A DNA stretch of 42,610 bases from Brevundimonas sp. UBA5936. GTDB lineage: Bacteria; Pseudomonadota; Alphaproteobacteria; Caulobacterales; Caulobacteraceae. The notes beneath the pieces are model-generated. The model worked only from the letters and a program-made list of their open reading frames with translations. It did not search any database and was not told the DNA's origin. The translations under genes and the position numbers were made by a program. The DNA lies in assembly GCA_002430835.1 (NCBI GenBank), contig DJDA01000043.1, positions 1 to 42,610 of the forward strand, read 5' to 3'. Within the stretch, counting starts at the first letter, position 1, and each line of letters starts with the position of its first letter. Of the stretch, positions 16,754-24,961 are shown piece by piece.

Positions 16754-17857
16754 TTAGCCGTCTTCGGTATAGAACAGCAAGGTAAAGGCGGCGAGAGCCG
16801 TCAATATAGGCGGCAGCCAGGCGGCGACGATCGGGGGAACGACCTCGGCCGAGCCCATGGCCGAAGAGAACTGATTCAGGAAGAAGAAGGCGAAGCCCAG
16901 CACCACGGCCGCCACCGTCATCCGCGCCAGATCGCCCAGCCGCATCAGCCGCAACGAGAAGGCCGCCGCCAGAATCGACATGGCGCCGAAGATCAGCGGC
17001 GTGGCCAGAAGCTGTTGCAGCCGCAGCTGGTAAGCCGTCGAGGCGAAGCCCGCGTCCTCGATCCGGCGAATCTGATTGGGCAGGGACCAGAAGGGCGTGG
17101 ACTGCGGCCGGGCGAAGCGCTGGAAGGCCTCTTCGTCGGCCAGGTTGGACGGCAGGTCCAGGGTGGCGTAGCGCACCGCCCGCTGGCCCGTCTGCGCGCC
17201 TGCCGCGTCGGTCAGGCGCCAACGCCCGGCGTTGAGCGTGGCCGTGGCGGCGTCGATCCGTTCGGTGAAGACGCGACGGCCGGTCGAGGTCGTGGTGTAG
17301 ATGAAGAAGGTCGCGTCCAGCAGCCGCCCGCTGGCCTGTTCCTGACGGCCGCCGCGAATGATCATCTGACGGTTGGCGTCGCCTTCGCGCAGCCAGACCG
17401 CCTCGCCCGATTCGCTGCCGGGGACCGATCCGGAGATGCGCGCGCGCTCGCGCTGCCAGACGCCGTCGCCCGCCGCCGCCATAGGGCCCAGCACCGTGAC
17501 CGTCAGCACGCCCAGCGCCACCGCCGCGCCCGCCGCCGGCAGGACGAAGCGCCAGGCTGATACGCCCGCCGCCCGCATGGCGATCAGCTCGCTGCGTCGG
17601 TTCAGGCTGACGAAGGCGCCCAGCGTCCCGAACAGGAAGACGAAGGGCAGAAGCTGCACGATCACCGACGGCGACTTGACCAAGACCAGGCCCAGGATGC
17701 GCCCGCCCGACAGCTCGCCGGACGAATTCAGCCCGCGCGAGACCTCGACGAAGTCGATCAGCATCACCAGGGCGGCGATGACGGCCAGCGCCACGCCCAG
17801 CGACTTCATCTGCTGGATCAGCACATAGCGTTCGATGCGGCCGAGACGGAGCTTCAT
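16754..17857 (-). CDS. lptG: LPS export ABC transporter permease LptG
   Basis: A 367-residue inner-membrane permease of the LptB2FG transporter, which extracts LPS from the membrane and pushes it along the Lpt bridge. It has an N-terminal amphipathic start (KLRLGRIERYVLIQQMKSLG), about three membrane helices, a periplasmic beta-jellyroll in the middle and three C-terminal helices (LLATPLIFGAMSILAAAFSL onward). The ATG at 17857 was chosen because it overlaps the lptF stop by four bases; the longer frame to 18247 lies inside lptF. The C-terminus ends 25 bases before lptD. Confidence 0.93.
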   Translation of the reverse strand: MKLRLGRIERYVLIQQMKSLGVALAVIAALVMLIDFVEVSRGLNSSGELSGGRILGLVLVKSPSVIVQLLPFVFLFGTLGAFVSLNRRSELIAMRAAGVSAWRFVLPAAGAAVALGVLTVTVLGPMAAAGDGVWQRERARISGSVPGSESGEAVWLREGDANRQMIIRGGRQEQASGRLLDATFFIYTTTSTGRRVFTERIDAATATLNAGRWRLTDAAGAQTGQRAVRYATLDLPSNLADEEAFQRFARPQSTPFWSLPNQIRRIEDAGFASTAYQLRLQQLLATPLIFGAMSILAAAFSLRLMRLGDLARMTVAAVVLGFAFFFLNQFSSAMGSAEVVPPIVAAWLPPILTALAAFTLLFYTEDG

Positions 17858-18987
17858 GCAAACCTCGCCTTCAGGCGTTCCAGCGGCGCCCAGGTGCGAC
17901 GACGGCGCGGCTTCAGCGCGCGGAACAGGATGCGCAGGGCCAGGAAGGTGGCGGCCAGCGGCACGACGTATTGCAGGATGTTCAGCGCGCCGTTCCAGGC
18001 GCTGCCGGCCACCAGGCCGTAACCGATGACGCGCAGGACCAAGAAGGCGCCCGCGGCCCTGGCGATGCGCCCGGCGTAGCCGCTGCGGCTGAAGGCGCCG
18101 CCCAGGATGGCCGCCAGCGCAAAGGCCATGGCCGCCAGGGCGTAGAGGGGCGAGGCCAGGCGCGAATGCCCTTCGGCCGCCAGTTCTCCGCGCGTTCCGG
18201 CGCTCTCCAGCAGGGCGGGGGTCGGATCGAAGAGGTCCGTCAGCCACAGGTCCGACGGCTTGAAGCGGATGCGTTCGGAGGTCTTGGCGTAGGGCGATAG
18301 GTCGAACACCTGCTGGTCGAACGACAGCTGGTTCAGCACCTCGCGCGAGGAATAGCGCTGCATCGAGCCGTTCTGCATGGTCAGCACCGGCAGGCCGTCG
18401 ACGCGGCCGAAGCGGGCGGTCTCGGCGTCCCAGGTCGTGACCGTCTTGCCGTTGTCCAGGTAGACGAAGAGGTTCTTCATCAGGCCGTTCTGCTCGATCT
18501 GCTGGACGTAGACGGTCAGACCGTCCGGCCCCTGGACGAAGCGGCCTTCCTCGACCAGCAGGGCGGCCAGGTCGGTGCGGATGGCGAAGGCCTGGCGGCG
18601 GCCCTCGCGTTGGGCCCAGGGCTGGACGAAGACGTTCACCAGCAGGGCGACGACTGTGACGATCAGGGCGATCTGCAGGGCGGGCCGGATCAGGGCCCAG
18701 CGGCTGACTCCGGCGGCGTAGGCGGCGGTCAGCTCCTGTTCGCGCTGCAGCCGCGTCAGGGCGATCAGGGCGCCGACGAACAGGCCGATGGGCAGGATGA
18801 CGGCGATCAGCTGCGGCAGGGCCAGCAAGGTCAATTTGACCATGACCCAGACGCTTTGGCCGCGCTCGACGATGACCTCCAATTGGTCAAGGCTCTGACT
18901 CAGCAGGCCTATCCCGGCCAACGCCGCAACCGCCGCCACGATGGGCAGGCCGATCTGGCGGAAAAGATACCTCTGAATCAGGGTCAT
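17854..18987 (-). CDS. lptF: LPS export ABC transporter permease LptF
   Basis: A 377-residue partner permease of LptG, with the same layout of three helices, a periplasmic jellyroll and three helices. The family N-terminus is clear (IQRYLFRQIGLPIVAAVAAL), as is the cytoplasmic coupling segment ALTRLQREQELTAAYAAGVS, which contacts the ATPase LptB. LptB is not in this window. It is the first gene of the envelope operon and diverges from pepA. The C-terminus is basic (RALKPRRRRTWAPL). Confidence 0.93.
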   Translation of the reverse strand: MTLIQRYLFRQIGLPIVAAVAALAGIGLLSQSLDQLEVIVERGQSVWVMVKLTLLALPQLIAVILPIGLFVGALIALTRLQREQELTAAYAAGVSRWALIRPALQIALIVTVVALLVNVFVQPWAQREGRRQAFAIRTDLAALLVEEGRFVQGPDGLTVYVQQIEQNGLMKNLFVYLDNGKTVTTWDAETARFGRVDGLPVLTMQNGSMQRYSSREVLNQLSFDQQVFDLSPYAKTSERIRFKPSDLWLTDLFDPTPALLESAGTRGELAAEGHSRLASPLYALAAMAFALAAILGGAFSRSGYAGRIARAAGAFLVLRVIGYGLVAGSAWNGALNILQYVVPLAATFLALRILFRALKPRRRRTWAPLERLKARFA

Positions 18988-19144
18988 GCGGCGGGTAAGG
19001 TCGTATAATCGGCTGCGAACGTGTTGCAGCCCAGGGCGATGCGAGCCATGTAATACACATCCGGCCGCCCCGACGAAACCGTCGCCGCGACCATGGCAAA
19101 TTCAAGCGTCACCGGGGCATGATTTCTCGGTCTGGAGTCAGTTT
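18988..19144. promoter_or_regulatory. Divergent lptF / pepA upstream region
   Basis: This 157-base gap must hold promoters for both the envelope operon (leftward) and pepA (rightward). A plus-strand TATAAT is at 19004-19009, but no good -35 lies 17 bases before it. A GANTC site (GAGTC, 19135-19139) overlaps the pepA ribosome-binding site GGAG. Exact transcription starts cannot be assigned from sequence. Confidence 0.4.
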
Positions 19145-20620
19145 ATGAAAATCGAATTCGTCGCTTCGTCGGGTGCAGCCGAAATTCTCGCCGTGCTGGC
19201 GCATGAAGGACGAGCCCTTGCGGGCGCCGGTTCGGCGCTGGATCAGGCCGCCTCGGGCGCCCTGGCCAAGGCGATGAAGAACAGCCGCTTCACCGGCGCG
19301 GCCAACAGCACCCTGAACGTCGCGGCTCCGGCCGGGATCGACGCGAACGCCGTCCTGCTGGTCGGCGCGGGCGCAGCGGACAAGCTGGACGATCTGGCGG
19401 TCGAAACCGCCGCCGCCGCCGCCTATCAGGCGACCAAGCTGTCGGGCGCCGAAGTCCTGACCATCGAGGCGTCGCATCTGTCGCCGGAACTGGCCGCCCG
19501 CGCCGGTTTCGCCGTGCGCCTGGCCGCCTACCGCTTCGCCAAATACCTGACCAAGCAGAAGGCCGACAAGATTCCGTCGGTGACGACCGTGCGCGTCGTG
19601 ACCTCGGACGTGAAGGCCGCCGAGGCCGCCTTCCAGCCGCTGTCGGCCGTGGCTGACGCCGTGCTGTTCTCGCGCGATCTGGTGTCGGAGCCCGCCAACA
19701 TCCTGTACCCGGCCGAGTTCGCGCGCCGCGTGAAGGAGCTGGAGGCCCTGGGCGCCAAGGTCGAGATCCTGGGCGAAGCCGAGATGGAGAAGCTGGGCAT
19801 GGGCTCGCTGCTCGGCGTCGGCCAGGGCTCGGTGCGTGAAAGCCAGCTGGCCGTCATCCAGTGGAACGGCGGCAAGGAAGGCGAGGCCCCCATCGCCTTC
19901 GTCGGCAAGGGCGTCTGCTTCGACACCGGCGGCATCAGCCTGAAGCCCGCCGACGGCATGGAAGAGATGAAGTGGGACATGGGCGGCGCCGCCGCCGTGG
20001 CCGGCCTCATGCACGCCCTGGTCGGCCGCAAGGCCAAGGTCAACGTCGTCGGCGTCCTGGGCCTGGTCGAGAACATGCCGGACGGAAACGCCCAGCGTCC
20101 GGGCGACGTCGTCACCTCCATGTCGGGTCAGACCATTGAGGTGCTGAACACCGACGCCGAGGGCCGCCTCGTGCTGGCCGACGCGCTTTGGTACACGCAG
20201 GATCGCTTCAAGCCGAAGTTCATGATCGACCTGGCCACCCTGACGGGCGCCATCATCATCTCGCTGGGCCTGGAGTACGCGGGCGTCTTCACCAACAGCG
20301 ACGAACTGGCCGCCAACATCGCCGACGCCGGTCCGAAGGTAGGCGAGAAGTCCTGGCGCCTGCCGATCCCGGCGGAATACGAGCGTCACATCGACAGCCC
20401 GATCGCTGATGTGAAGAACATGGGCAACGGCCGCGCCGGCGGCTCGATCACCGCCGCCCTGTTCCTGCAACGCTTCACCAACGGCACGCCGTGGGCGCAC
20501 ATCGACATCGCCTCGACCGCCTGGGTGAAGGACTCCAAGAACCCGACCGTGCCGGACGGCGCCGTGGGCTATGGCGTGCGTCTGCTCGACCGCATGGTCG
20601 CCGACCACTACGAAGGCTGA
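19145..20620 (+). CDS. pepA: Leucyl aminopeptidase (M17 family)
   Basis: A 491-residue cytoplasmic metallopeptidase that removes N-terminal residues from peptides, with two metal ions per active site. The M17 catalytic blocks are complete: FVGKGVCFDTGGISLKPADG with the first Lys and Asp ligands, then KWDMGGAAAVAG, and the family signature NTDAEGRLVLAD. The ATG at 19145 has a GGAG site seven bases upstream; the frame is open to 18986, but that extension is intergenic. holC follows 27 bases later, a pairing common in proteobacteria. Confidence 0.96.
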   Translation: MKIEFVASSGAAEILAVLAHEGRALAGAGSALDQAASGALAKAMKNSRFTGAANSTLNVAAPAGIDANAVLLVGAGAADKLDDLAVETAAAAAYQATKLSGAEVLTIEASHLSPELAARAGFAVRLAAYRFAKYLTKQKADKIPSVTTVRVVTSDVKAAEAAFQPLSAVADAVLFSRDLVSEPANILYPAEFARRVKELEALGAKVEILGEAEMEKLGMGSLLGVGQGSVRESQLAVIQWNGGKEGEAPIAFVGKGVCFDTGGISLKPADGMEEMKWDMGGAAAVAGLMHALVGRKAKVNVVGVLGLVENMPDGNAQRPGDVVTSMSGQTIEVLNTDAEGRLVLADALWYTQDRFKPKFMIDLATLTGAIIISLGLEYAGVFTNSDELAANIADAGPKVGEKSWRLPIPAEYERHIDSPIADVKNMGNGRAGGSITAALFLQRFTNGTPWAHIDIASTAWVKDSKNPTVPDGAVGYGVRLLDRMVADHYEG

Positions 20621-20647
20621 GACACGTCCTTGAAGGGATAGGGCCGG

Positions 20648-21109
20648 GTGTCTGACGCCAAGCCGGAAATCTGGTTCTACCACCTGGAGCGCTCGACGCT
20701 GGACCAGGTGCTGCCGACCCTGCTGGAGCGCACGCTTCAGCGGGGCTGGCGCGCCTTGATCCGGGGCGCGACCTCGCACCGGCTCGACGATATCGACGAG
20801 CTGTTGTGGACTTATCGCGACGACAGCTTCCTGCCGCACGGACGGGCCGATGGCGACCATGCCGCGCGCCAGCCTGTGCTTCTGTCCGAATCGGGCGAGA
20901 ATCTGAATGGCGCTCAGGCGCTGTTCATCGTCGATGATTCAGAGCTTGGGGCCACGCAGGAGTTCGCACGTTGCTTCATCATCTTCGACGGTCGGGACGA
21001 GCAGGCGCTGAACCATGCGCGCGGACGCTGGCGGACGCTGAAGGCGGACGGCGCCGACCTGGCCTACTGGAAACAATCGGACGAGGGCCGCTGGGAAAAG
21101 GCGGCCTGA
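20648..21109 (+). CDS. holC: DNA polymerase III chi subunit
   Basis: A 153-residue protein of the HolC family, a clamp-loader accessory that bridges DNA polymerase III to single-stranded-DNA-binding protein. Family blocks are visible: IWFYHLERSTLDQVLPTLLE, RGWRALIR, LDDIDELLWTYRDDSFLPHG and then QPVLLSE. The start is GTG at 20648, preceded by AAGGGATAGGG. The order pepA-holC is conserved. The last bases overlap the reading frame of the following lipoprotein. Confidence 0.93.
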   Translation: MSDAKPEIWFYHLERSTLDQVLPTLLERTLQRGWRALIRGATSHRLDDIDELLWTYRDDSFLPHGRADGDHAARQPVLLSESGENLNGAQALFIVDDSELGATQEFARCFIIFDGRDEQALNHARGRWRTLKADGADLAYWKQSDEGRWEKAA

Positions 21110-21117
21110 TCCTGGGC

Positions 21118-21447
21118 GTGGGCCTGGTCGCCCTGTCGGCCTGCGCTTCGCCGCCTGCCCGGCCCGTCGGCCAGCCGACCGCGCCTGTCCGGACGCCGGT
21201 CTCCTCGACCGAGCGGCCTTATCTTTCCGAACCGGGCGTTCGCAGCATCGACGGCGATATGTGCAAGGCTGGCGAGCTTCAGTGGCTGGTCGGGAAACCG
21301 CGCAGCCAGATTCCCGTTCCGGTGGATGTGGTGAACCGTCGCGTCGCTTGTACGACCTGTCCCGTGACTGAAGATTATTCGCCTTACCGCTTGAATATTT
21401 TCTATAATCAGCAGACGGGCCTGGTCGAACAGGTTCGCTGCGGCTGA
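21118..21447 (+). CDS. I78-like protease-inhibitor lipoprotein (start uncertain)
   Basis: The C-terminal 70 residues match the I78 peptidase-inhibitor pattern: DMCKAGELQWLVGKPRSQIP, then RRVACTTCPVTEDYSPYRLN, ending VEQVRCG. A hydrophobic stretch with a lipobox (GLVALSAC) precedes it. The start is unclear: GTG at 21118 leaves only eight residues before the lipobox Cys, and a TTG at 20971 would lie deep inside holC. A non-standard CTG at 21106, overlapping the holC stop, would give a better signal peptide. The family inhibits secreted serine peptidases. The next gene is its paralogue. Confidence 0.7.
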   Translation: MGLVALSACASPPARPVGQPTAPVRTPVSSTERPYLSEPGVRSIDGDMCKAGELQWLVGKPRSQIPVPVDVVNRRVACTTCPVTEDYSPYRLNIFYNQQTGLVEQVRCG

Positions 21448-21464
21448 TCGAAAAGGACGCCGCC

Positions 21465-21764
21465 ATGAAGACGATTCTGACTCTGAGCGCCGCTGTGAGT
21501 TTCCTCGCCCTGGCCGCCTGCGCCCCGACCCAGGGCGGCGCGACGCCGACGCCGGGCGGCGAGGCGATCCCCGTCGCCTGCAAGGCCAGCGACTATCAGG
21601 AGTATGTGGGCCGCAATCGCTCGACCATTCCGACCGCGCCCGATGGCCGCATCTTCCGCGTCCTGTGCAGCAGCTGCGCGGCGACCATGGACTATCGCGA
21701 GAACCGCGTGACCTTCACCTACGACGACAAGACCAACGTCGTGACGCGCGTCAGCTGCGGCTGA
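21465..21764 (+). CDS. I78-like protease-inhibitor lipoprotein
   Basis: A 99-residue lipoprotein with a textbook signal (KTILTLSAAVSFLALAAC) and the same mature layout as the preceding gene: CKASDYQEYVGRNRSTIP, FRVLCSSCAATMDYRENRVT, ending VTRVSCG. The four cysteines align with those of the neighbour. AAAAGGA lies eight bases before the ATG. The pair is a diverged tandem duplication. A role as periplasmic or surface protease inhibitor follows from the family; the target is unknown. Confidence 0.8.
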   Translation: MKTILTLSAAVSFLALAACAPTQGGATPTPGGEAIPVACKASDYQEYVGRNRSTIPTAPDGRIFRVLCSSCAATMDYRENRVTFTYDDKTNVVTRVSCG

Positions 21765-21777
21765 GTTCAACCAGTAT

Positions 21778-21871
21778 CCGCTCATCCCGGCGGAGGCCGG
21801 GATCCAGTGCTTTGGCTGCAAACGCGGCGGATGAAGTTCTCACTGGCCCCGGCCTCCGCCGGGGTGAGCGG
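21778..21871. repeat. Dispersed palindromic repeat, family A (full copy)
   Basis: The left arm (CCGCTCATCCCGGCGGAGGC, then CGGGATCCAGTG) and right arm (CACTGGCCCCGGCCTCCGCC, then GGGGTGAGCGG) are imperfect inverted repeats about 30 bases apart. The copy at 29592-29686 has the same arms and a similar centre (TGCTTTGGCT...CGCGGCG). It lies between the convergent I78 and DUF2164 genes. Confidence 0.85.
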
Positions 21872-21888
21872 AAAGCAGGGGCTGGGGC

Positions 21889-22131
21889 TTAGCGCTCCAG
21901 GCCGTAGAGGGCGTCGGCGACGTCCTCTACCTTCTGGCGCACCACGGTCTCCGCGTCGCGCAGGCCGCGGTTGTAGAACAGGCGGCCGATGTCGCGGCCG
22001 ATGAACTCCACCAGCATCTCGGCGGGCAACTGGCCGACCTCCACCTCCATCTCGTCGCGCAGGTAGGCGCGCAGACGGGCGGACGCCTCCTGCATCTCGT
22101 CCTTGGTCAGCAGGGGCGGCGCCTTGCTCAT
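21889..22131 (-). CDS. DUF2164 family protein
   Basis: An 80-residue, largely helical, acidic protein. The conserved end of the DUF2164 family is present (GRLFYNRGLRDAETVVRQKV). No catalytic motif or membrane segment is visible, and the family has no assigned function. Its start shares one base with the stop of the ABC-F gene (TGATG), so the two are probably co-translated. Confidence 0.85.
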   Translation of the reverse strand: MSKAPPLLTKDEMQEASARLRAYLRDEMEVEVGQLPAEMLVEFIGRDIGRLFYNRGLRDAETVVRQKVEDVADALYGLER

Positions 22132-24017
22132 CAGGACACTTCGGCCAGGGCTTCTTCGGCGGCGATCCAGTCGATCTCGGCCTGATCCAGGTCTGACTGG
22201 GTCTTGGCCCGCGAGCGGGTCAGGCCTTCCAGCTTCTTCGGATCATTGACGGCGGCGTTGGCCAGGTCGTCGTCCAGACGCGCCAGGTCGGCGGTCAACT
22301 GGGCCATCTTCTCTTCCGCCTTCTTCACCGCATGGCGCAGGGTCGAGGGCGAGGGGCCCTTCTTCTTCTCAGCCTTGGGCGCGACGGCAGGCGCTGACGC
22401 CTCGGCCACGACTTCCTCATGCTTGACCTGGCTGGGCTTCATGCCCGCCTGCTTGGCGCGGTCCAGAACGAACTTCTGATAGTCGTCCATGTCGCCGTCG
22501 AACGGCTTCACCGACCCGTCGGCGGCCAGCCACAGGCGGTCGGCCACCAGCTCCATCAGCGAGCGGTCGTGGGTGATCAGGATGACCGCGCCCGTATATT
22601 CGTTCAGCGCGTCCAGCAGGGCGCGGCGGCTGTCGATGTCCAGGTGGTTGGTCGGTTCGTCCAGGATCAGGATGTGCGGCGCATCCATCGCCACCAGATT
22701 CAGCAGCAGGCGCGCCCGCTCGCCGCCTGACAACGACCCGACGGTGGTCTCCTGCTTCTCGAACGGCAGGCCGAACTGGGCCAGGCGGCTGCGGCGGCTG
22801 CTTTCCGAGGCGTCCGGCATGGCGCGGCGGATGATCTCCAGCGGCGTGTCTGTCGGGTCCATCGCCTCGATCTGGTGCTGGTGGAACCAGCCCACGCGCA
22901 TCTTGCCGTCGCGGTGGAACTCGCCCGTCTCGATGGTCAGGGCCTTGGCGATCAGCTTGGCGAAGGTCGACTTGCCCGCCCCGTTGACGCCCAGCAGACC
23001 GATGCGGTCGTCCAGATCCATCCGCAGGTTCAGGTTCTTCAGGATCGGCTTGCCCGGCTCATAGCCGACGTTGGCCTTCTCCAGCCGGATCAGCGGCGGG
23101 GGCAGGGGGCGTTCGGGCGAGGGCAGGGTGAAGGGGGCGACGCGCTCTTCGGGCGGCAGCTCGATGCGCTGCATCTTCTCCAGCCGCTTGACGCGCGACT
23201 GGGCCTGGGTGGCCTTAGAGGCCTTGGCCTTGAAGCGGTCGATGAACTTCTGCAGGTGGGCGCGCTCGGCGTCCTGCTTGGACTTGTTGGCCTCCATCAG
23301 GCGCAGCTTCTCGGCCCGCGTCTTCTCGAAGGTGTCGTAGTTGCCGGTGTAGAGGTCCAGCTTGCGGTTCGACAGCTGCAGGATGTGGGTGCAGACGCCG
23401 TTCAGCAACTCGCGGTCGTGGCTGATGATCAGGGCCGTGTGCGGATAGCGCTTCAGCCGCTGCTCCAGCCACAGGGCGCCTTCCAGGTCGAGGTAGTTGG
23501 TCGGTTCGTCCAGCAGCAGCATGTCCGGCTCGGCGAACAGGGCGGCGGCCAGGGCGACGCGCATCCGCCACCCGCCCGAGAACTCGGCCATCGGGCGGTG
23601 CATGTCCTCCTGACTGAAGCCCAGGCCGACCAGGATTTCCGAGGCCCGCGACGGGGCGCTGTCGGCGTCGATCTCGATCAGCCGGCCCCAGATCTCGCCC
23701 ATCTCTTCCGGTTCGGCGGTTTCCAGCCGGGTCAGCAGGTCGTGGCGCTCGACGTCGGCTTCCAGAATGGTGTCCAGGACGCTGACCGGCGTGGCGGGGT
23801 GTTCCTGATCGACCGAGCCGATGCGGGCGGTCTTGGGCAGGGAGATTTCGTCGCCGTTGGCGGCCAGTTCGCCCAGGATCAGCTTGAACAGAGTGGACTT
23901 GCCGATGCCGTTGCGGCCGACCAGGCCGACCTTGGACCCCGGCGGCAGGCTGACGGAGGCGTCGTCCAGGAACTCGCGGCCCCAGGCGTTGTAGGTCAGG
24001 TTTTTGATCTGCAGCAT
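22131..24017 (-). CDS. ABC-F family ATP-binding protein
   Basis: A 628-residue soluble protein with two ABC ATPase domains and no membrane part. Domain 1 has Walker A GRNGIGKST (34-42), signature EFSGGWRMR and Walker B LLLDEPTNYLDL. Domain 2 has GVNGAGKST, SLSGGERAR and LILDEPTNHLDI. Between them is the family linker (FKAKASKATQAQSRVKRLEK). A C-terminal coiled coil (STLRHAVKKAEEKMAQLTAD) resembles that of Uup/YheS-type members. Such proteins act on the ribosome, and some protect against antibiotics or resolve stalls; the exact subgroup is not resolved here. Confidence 0.93.
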   Translation of the reverse strand: MLQIKNLTYNAWGREFLDDASVSLPPGSKVGLVGRNGIGKSTLFKLILGELAANGDEISLPKTARIGSVDQEHPATPVSVLDTILEADVERHDLLTRLETAEPEEMGEIWGRLIEIDADSAPSRASEILVGLGFSQEDMHRPMAEFSGGWRMRVALAAALFAEPDMLLLDEPTNYLDLEGALWLEQRLKRYPHTALIISHDRELLNGVCTHILQLSNRKLDLYTGNYDTFEKTRAEKLRLMEANKSKQDAERAHLQKFIDRFKAKASKATQAQSRVKRLEKMQRIELPPEERVAPFTLPSPERPLPPPLIRLEKANVGYEPGKPILKNLNLRMDLDDRIGLLGVNGAGKSTFAKLIAKALTIETGEFHRDGKMRVGWFHQHQIEAMDPTDTPLEIIRRAMPDASESSRRSRLAQFGLPFEKQETTVGSLSGGERARLLLNLVAMDAPHILILDEPTNHLDIDSRRALLDALNEYTGAVILITHDRSLMELVADRLWLAADGSVKPFDGDMDDYQKFVLDRAKQAGMKPSQVKHEEVVAEASAPAVAPKAEKKKGPSPSTLRHAVKKAEEKMAQLTADLARLDDDLANAAVNDPKKLEGLTRSRAKTQSDLDQAEIDWIAAEEALAEVS

Positions 24018-24053
24018 GGGAACCGGAAAGAAAAAGGCTTACGCGCGGGGATA

Positions 24054-24082
24054 TTGGAAAGATGTGCGGCGCTCGCTATAAG
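24054..24082 (+). promoter_or_regulatory. Probable ndk promoter
   Basis: TTGGAA (24054-24059) and TATAAG (24077-24082) are spaced by 17 bases, a good sigma-70-type match, placing the transcription start about 30 bases before the ndk ATG. The -10 sits in GCTATAAG, close to the Caulobacter housekeeping -10 pattern. Confidence 0.5.
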
Positions 24083-24120
24083 CCGCCGACCCTCAAACTC
24101 CCAAACAAGAAGTCACTCCC

Positions 24121-24540
24121 ATGACCGAACGTACGTTCTCGATCATCAAGCCGGACGCCACCCGCCGCAACCTGACGGGCGCCATCAACGCCGTCATCGA
24201 AGGCGCTGGCCTGCGTATCGTGGCTCAACGCCGCGTCAAGCTGACCGAAGCCCAAGCCAAGAAATTCTATGAAGTGCACGCCGAGCGTCCCTTCTACGGC
24301 GAACTGGTCTCGCAGATGATCGCCGAGCCGGTCGTCGTGCAGGTGCTGGAAGCCGAAGGCGCCGTCGCCAAGTACCGCGAAGTCATGGGCGCCACCAACC
24401 CGAACGACGCCGCTGAAGGCACCATCCGCAAGCTGTTCGCCCTGTCGATCGGCGAGAACTCGGTCCACGGTTCGGACTCGCTGGAGAACGCCGGCATCGA
24501 GATCGCCCAGTTCTTCACGGACGCCGACATCGTCGGCTAA
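24121..24540 (+). CDS. ndk: Nucleoside-diphosphate kinase
   Basis: A 139-residue enzyme that transfers the terminal phosphate of ATP to other nucleoside diphosphates through a phosphohistidine. The catalytic block NSVHGSDSLENA holds the active His, and the N-terminal ERTFSIIKPDATRRNLTG is typical. It stands alone, with its own promoter and a strong downstream terminator. Confidence 0.98.
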   Translation: MTERTFSIIKPDATRRNLTGAINAVIEGAGLRIVAQRRVKLTEAQAKKFYEVHAERPFYGELVSQMIAEPVVVQVLEAEGAVAKYREVMGATNPNDAAEGTIRKLFALSIGENSVHGSDSLENAGIEIAQFFTDADIVG

Positions 24541-24584
24541 GGGTTGAAACAGGCCTCTCTGTGAGGCTTGGCACAGCGATAAAG

Positions 24585-24623
24585 CGGCCCGCTCCCGGAA
24601 CCGGGGGCGGGCCGTTTCGTTTT
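24585..24623 (+). terminator. Rho-independent terminator of ndk
   Basis: A GC-rich hairpin, CGGCCCGC-CCCGG facing CCGGGGGCGGGCCG with an AA loop, is followed by TTTCGTTTT. It begins about 45 bases after the ndk stop. Confidence 0.85.
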
Positions 24624-24665
24624 CATGGTCACGCTGTCTCTCGAAGAAGAACAAGGATGACCGCC

Positions 24666-24878
24666 ATGAAGACGATGCTGAAACTCGCCCCGGTGATCGG
24701 CCTGACGGCCTTGCTGGCCGCCTGCGGCACCACCACGGAACAACGCGCCGCCACGGGCGCCCTGGGCGGCGCGGTCGCCGGTCAGGCGATCGGCGGCAAC
24801 ACCGGCGCGACGGTCGCCGGCGGCGTCATCGGCGCCGTCGCAGGCGCCGCCACCACGCCGAAGAAGCCCCACGAGTAA
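24666..24878 (+). CDS. Small glycine-zipper lipoprotein
   Basis: A 70-residue lipoprotein. The signal (KTMLKLAPVIGLTALLAAC) ends in the lipobox LAAC and is followed by two glycine-zipper helices (ATGALGGAVAGQAIGGNTGA, then TVAGGVIGAVAGAA). Such helices insert in or associate with membranes, as in OsmB/YMGG-like proteins. ATG 24666 is chosen over ATG 24657 because AAGGA at 24653-24657 is correctly spaced for it. The sequence around the start closely resembles that of the lipoprotein at 21465. Role unknown, possibly envelope stress. Confidence 0.8.
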   Translation: MKTMLKLAPVIGLTALLAACGTTTEQRAATGALGGAVAGQAIGGNTGATVAGGVIGAVAGAATTPKKPHE

Positions 24879-24900
24879 GGCTTTCTTCGCAAGGCGAAAC

Positions 24901-24940
24901 AAAAAGGGCGTCGGCCGCGAAGCCGACGCCCTTTCCTTTT
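24901..24940. terminator. Bidirectional terminator
   Basis: A perfect 10-bp stem, GGGCGTCGGC facing GCCGACGCCC, has AAAAA on the left and TTTCCTTTT on the right. It serves the convergent glycine-zipper lipoprotein and M13 peptidase genes. Confidence 0.85.
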
Positions 24941-24961
24941 GTCCGTCGCCGGCCGCGCCGC

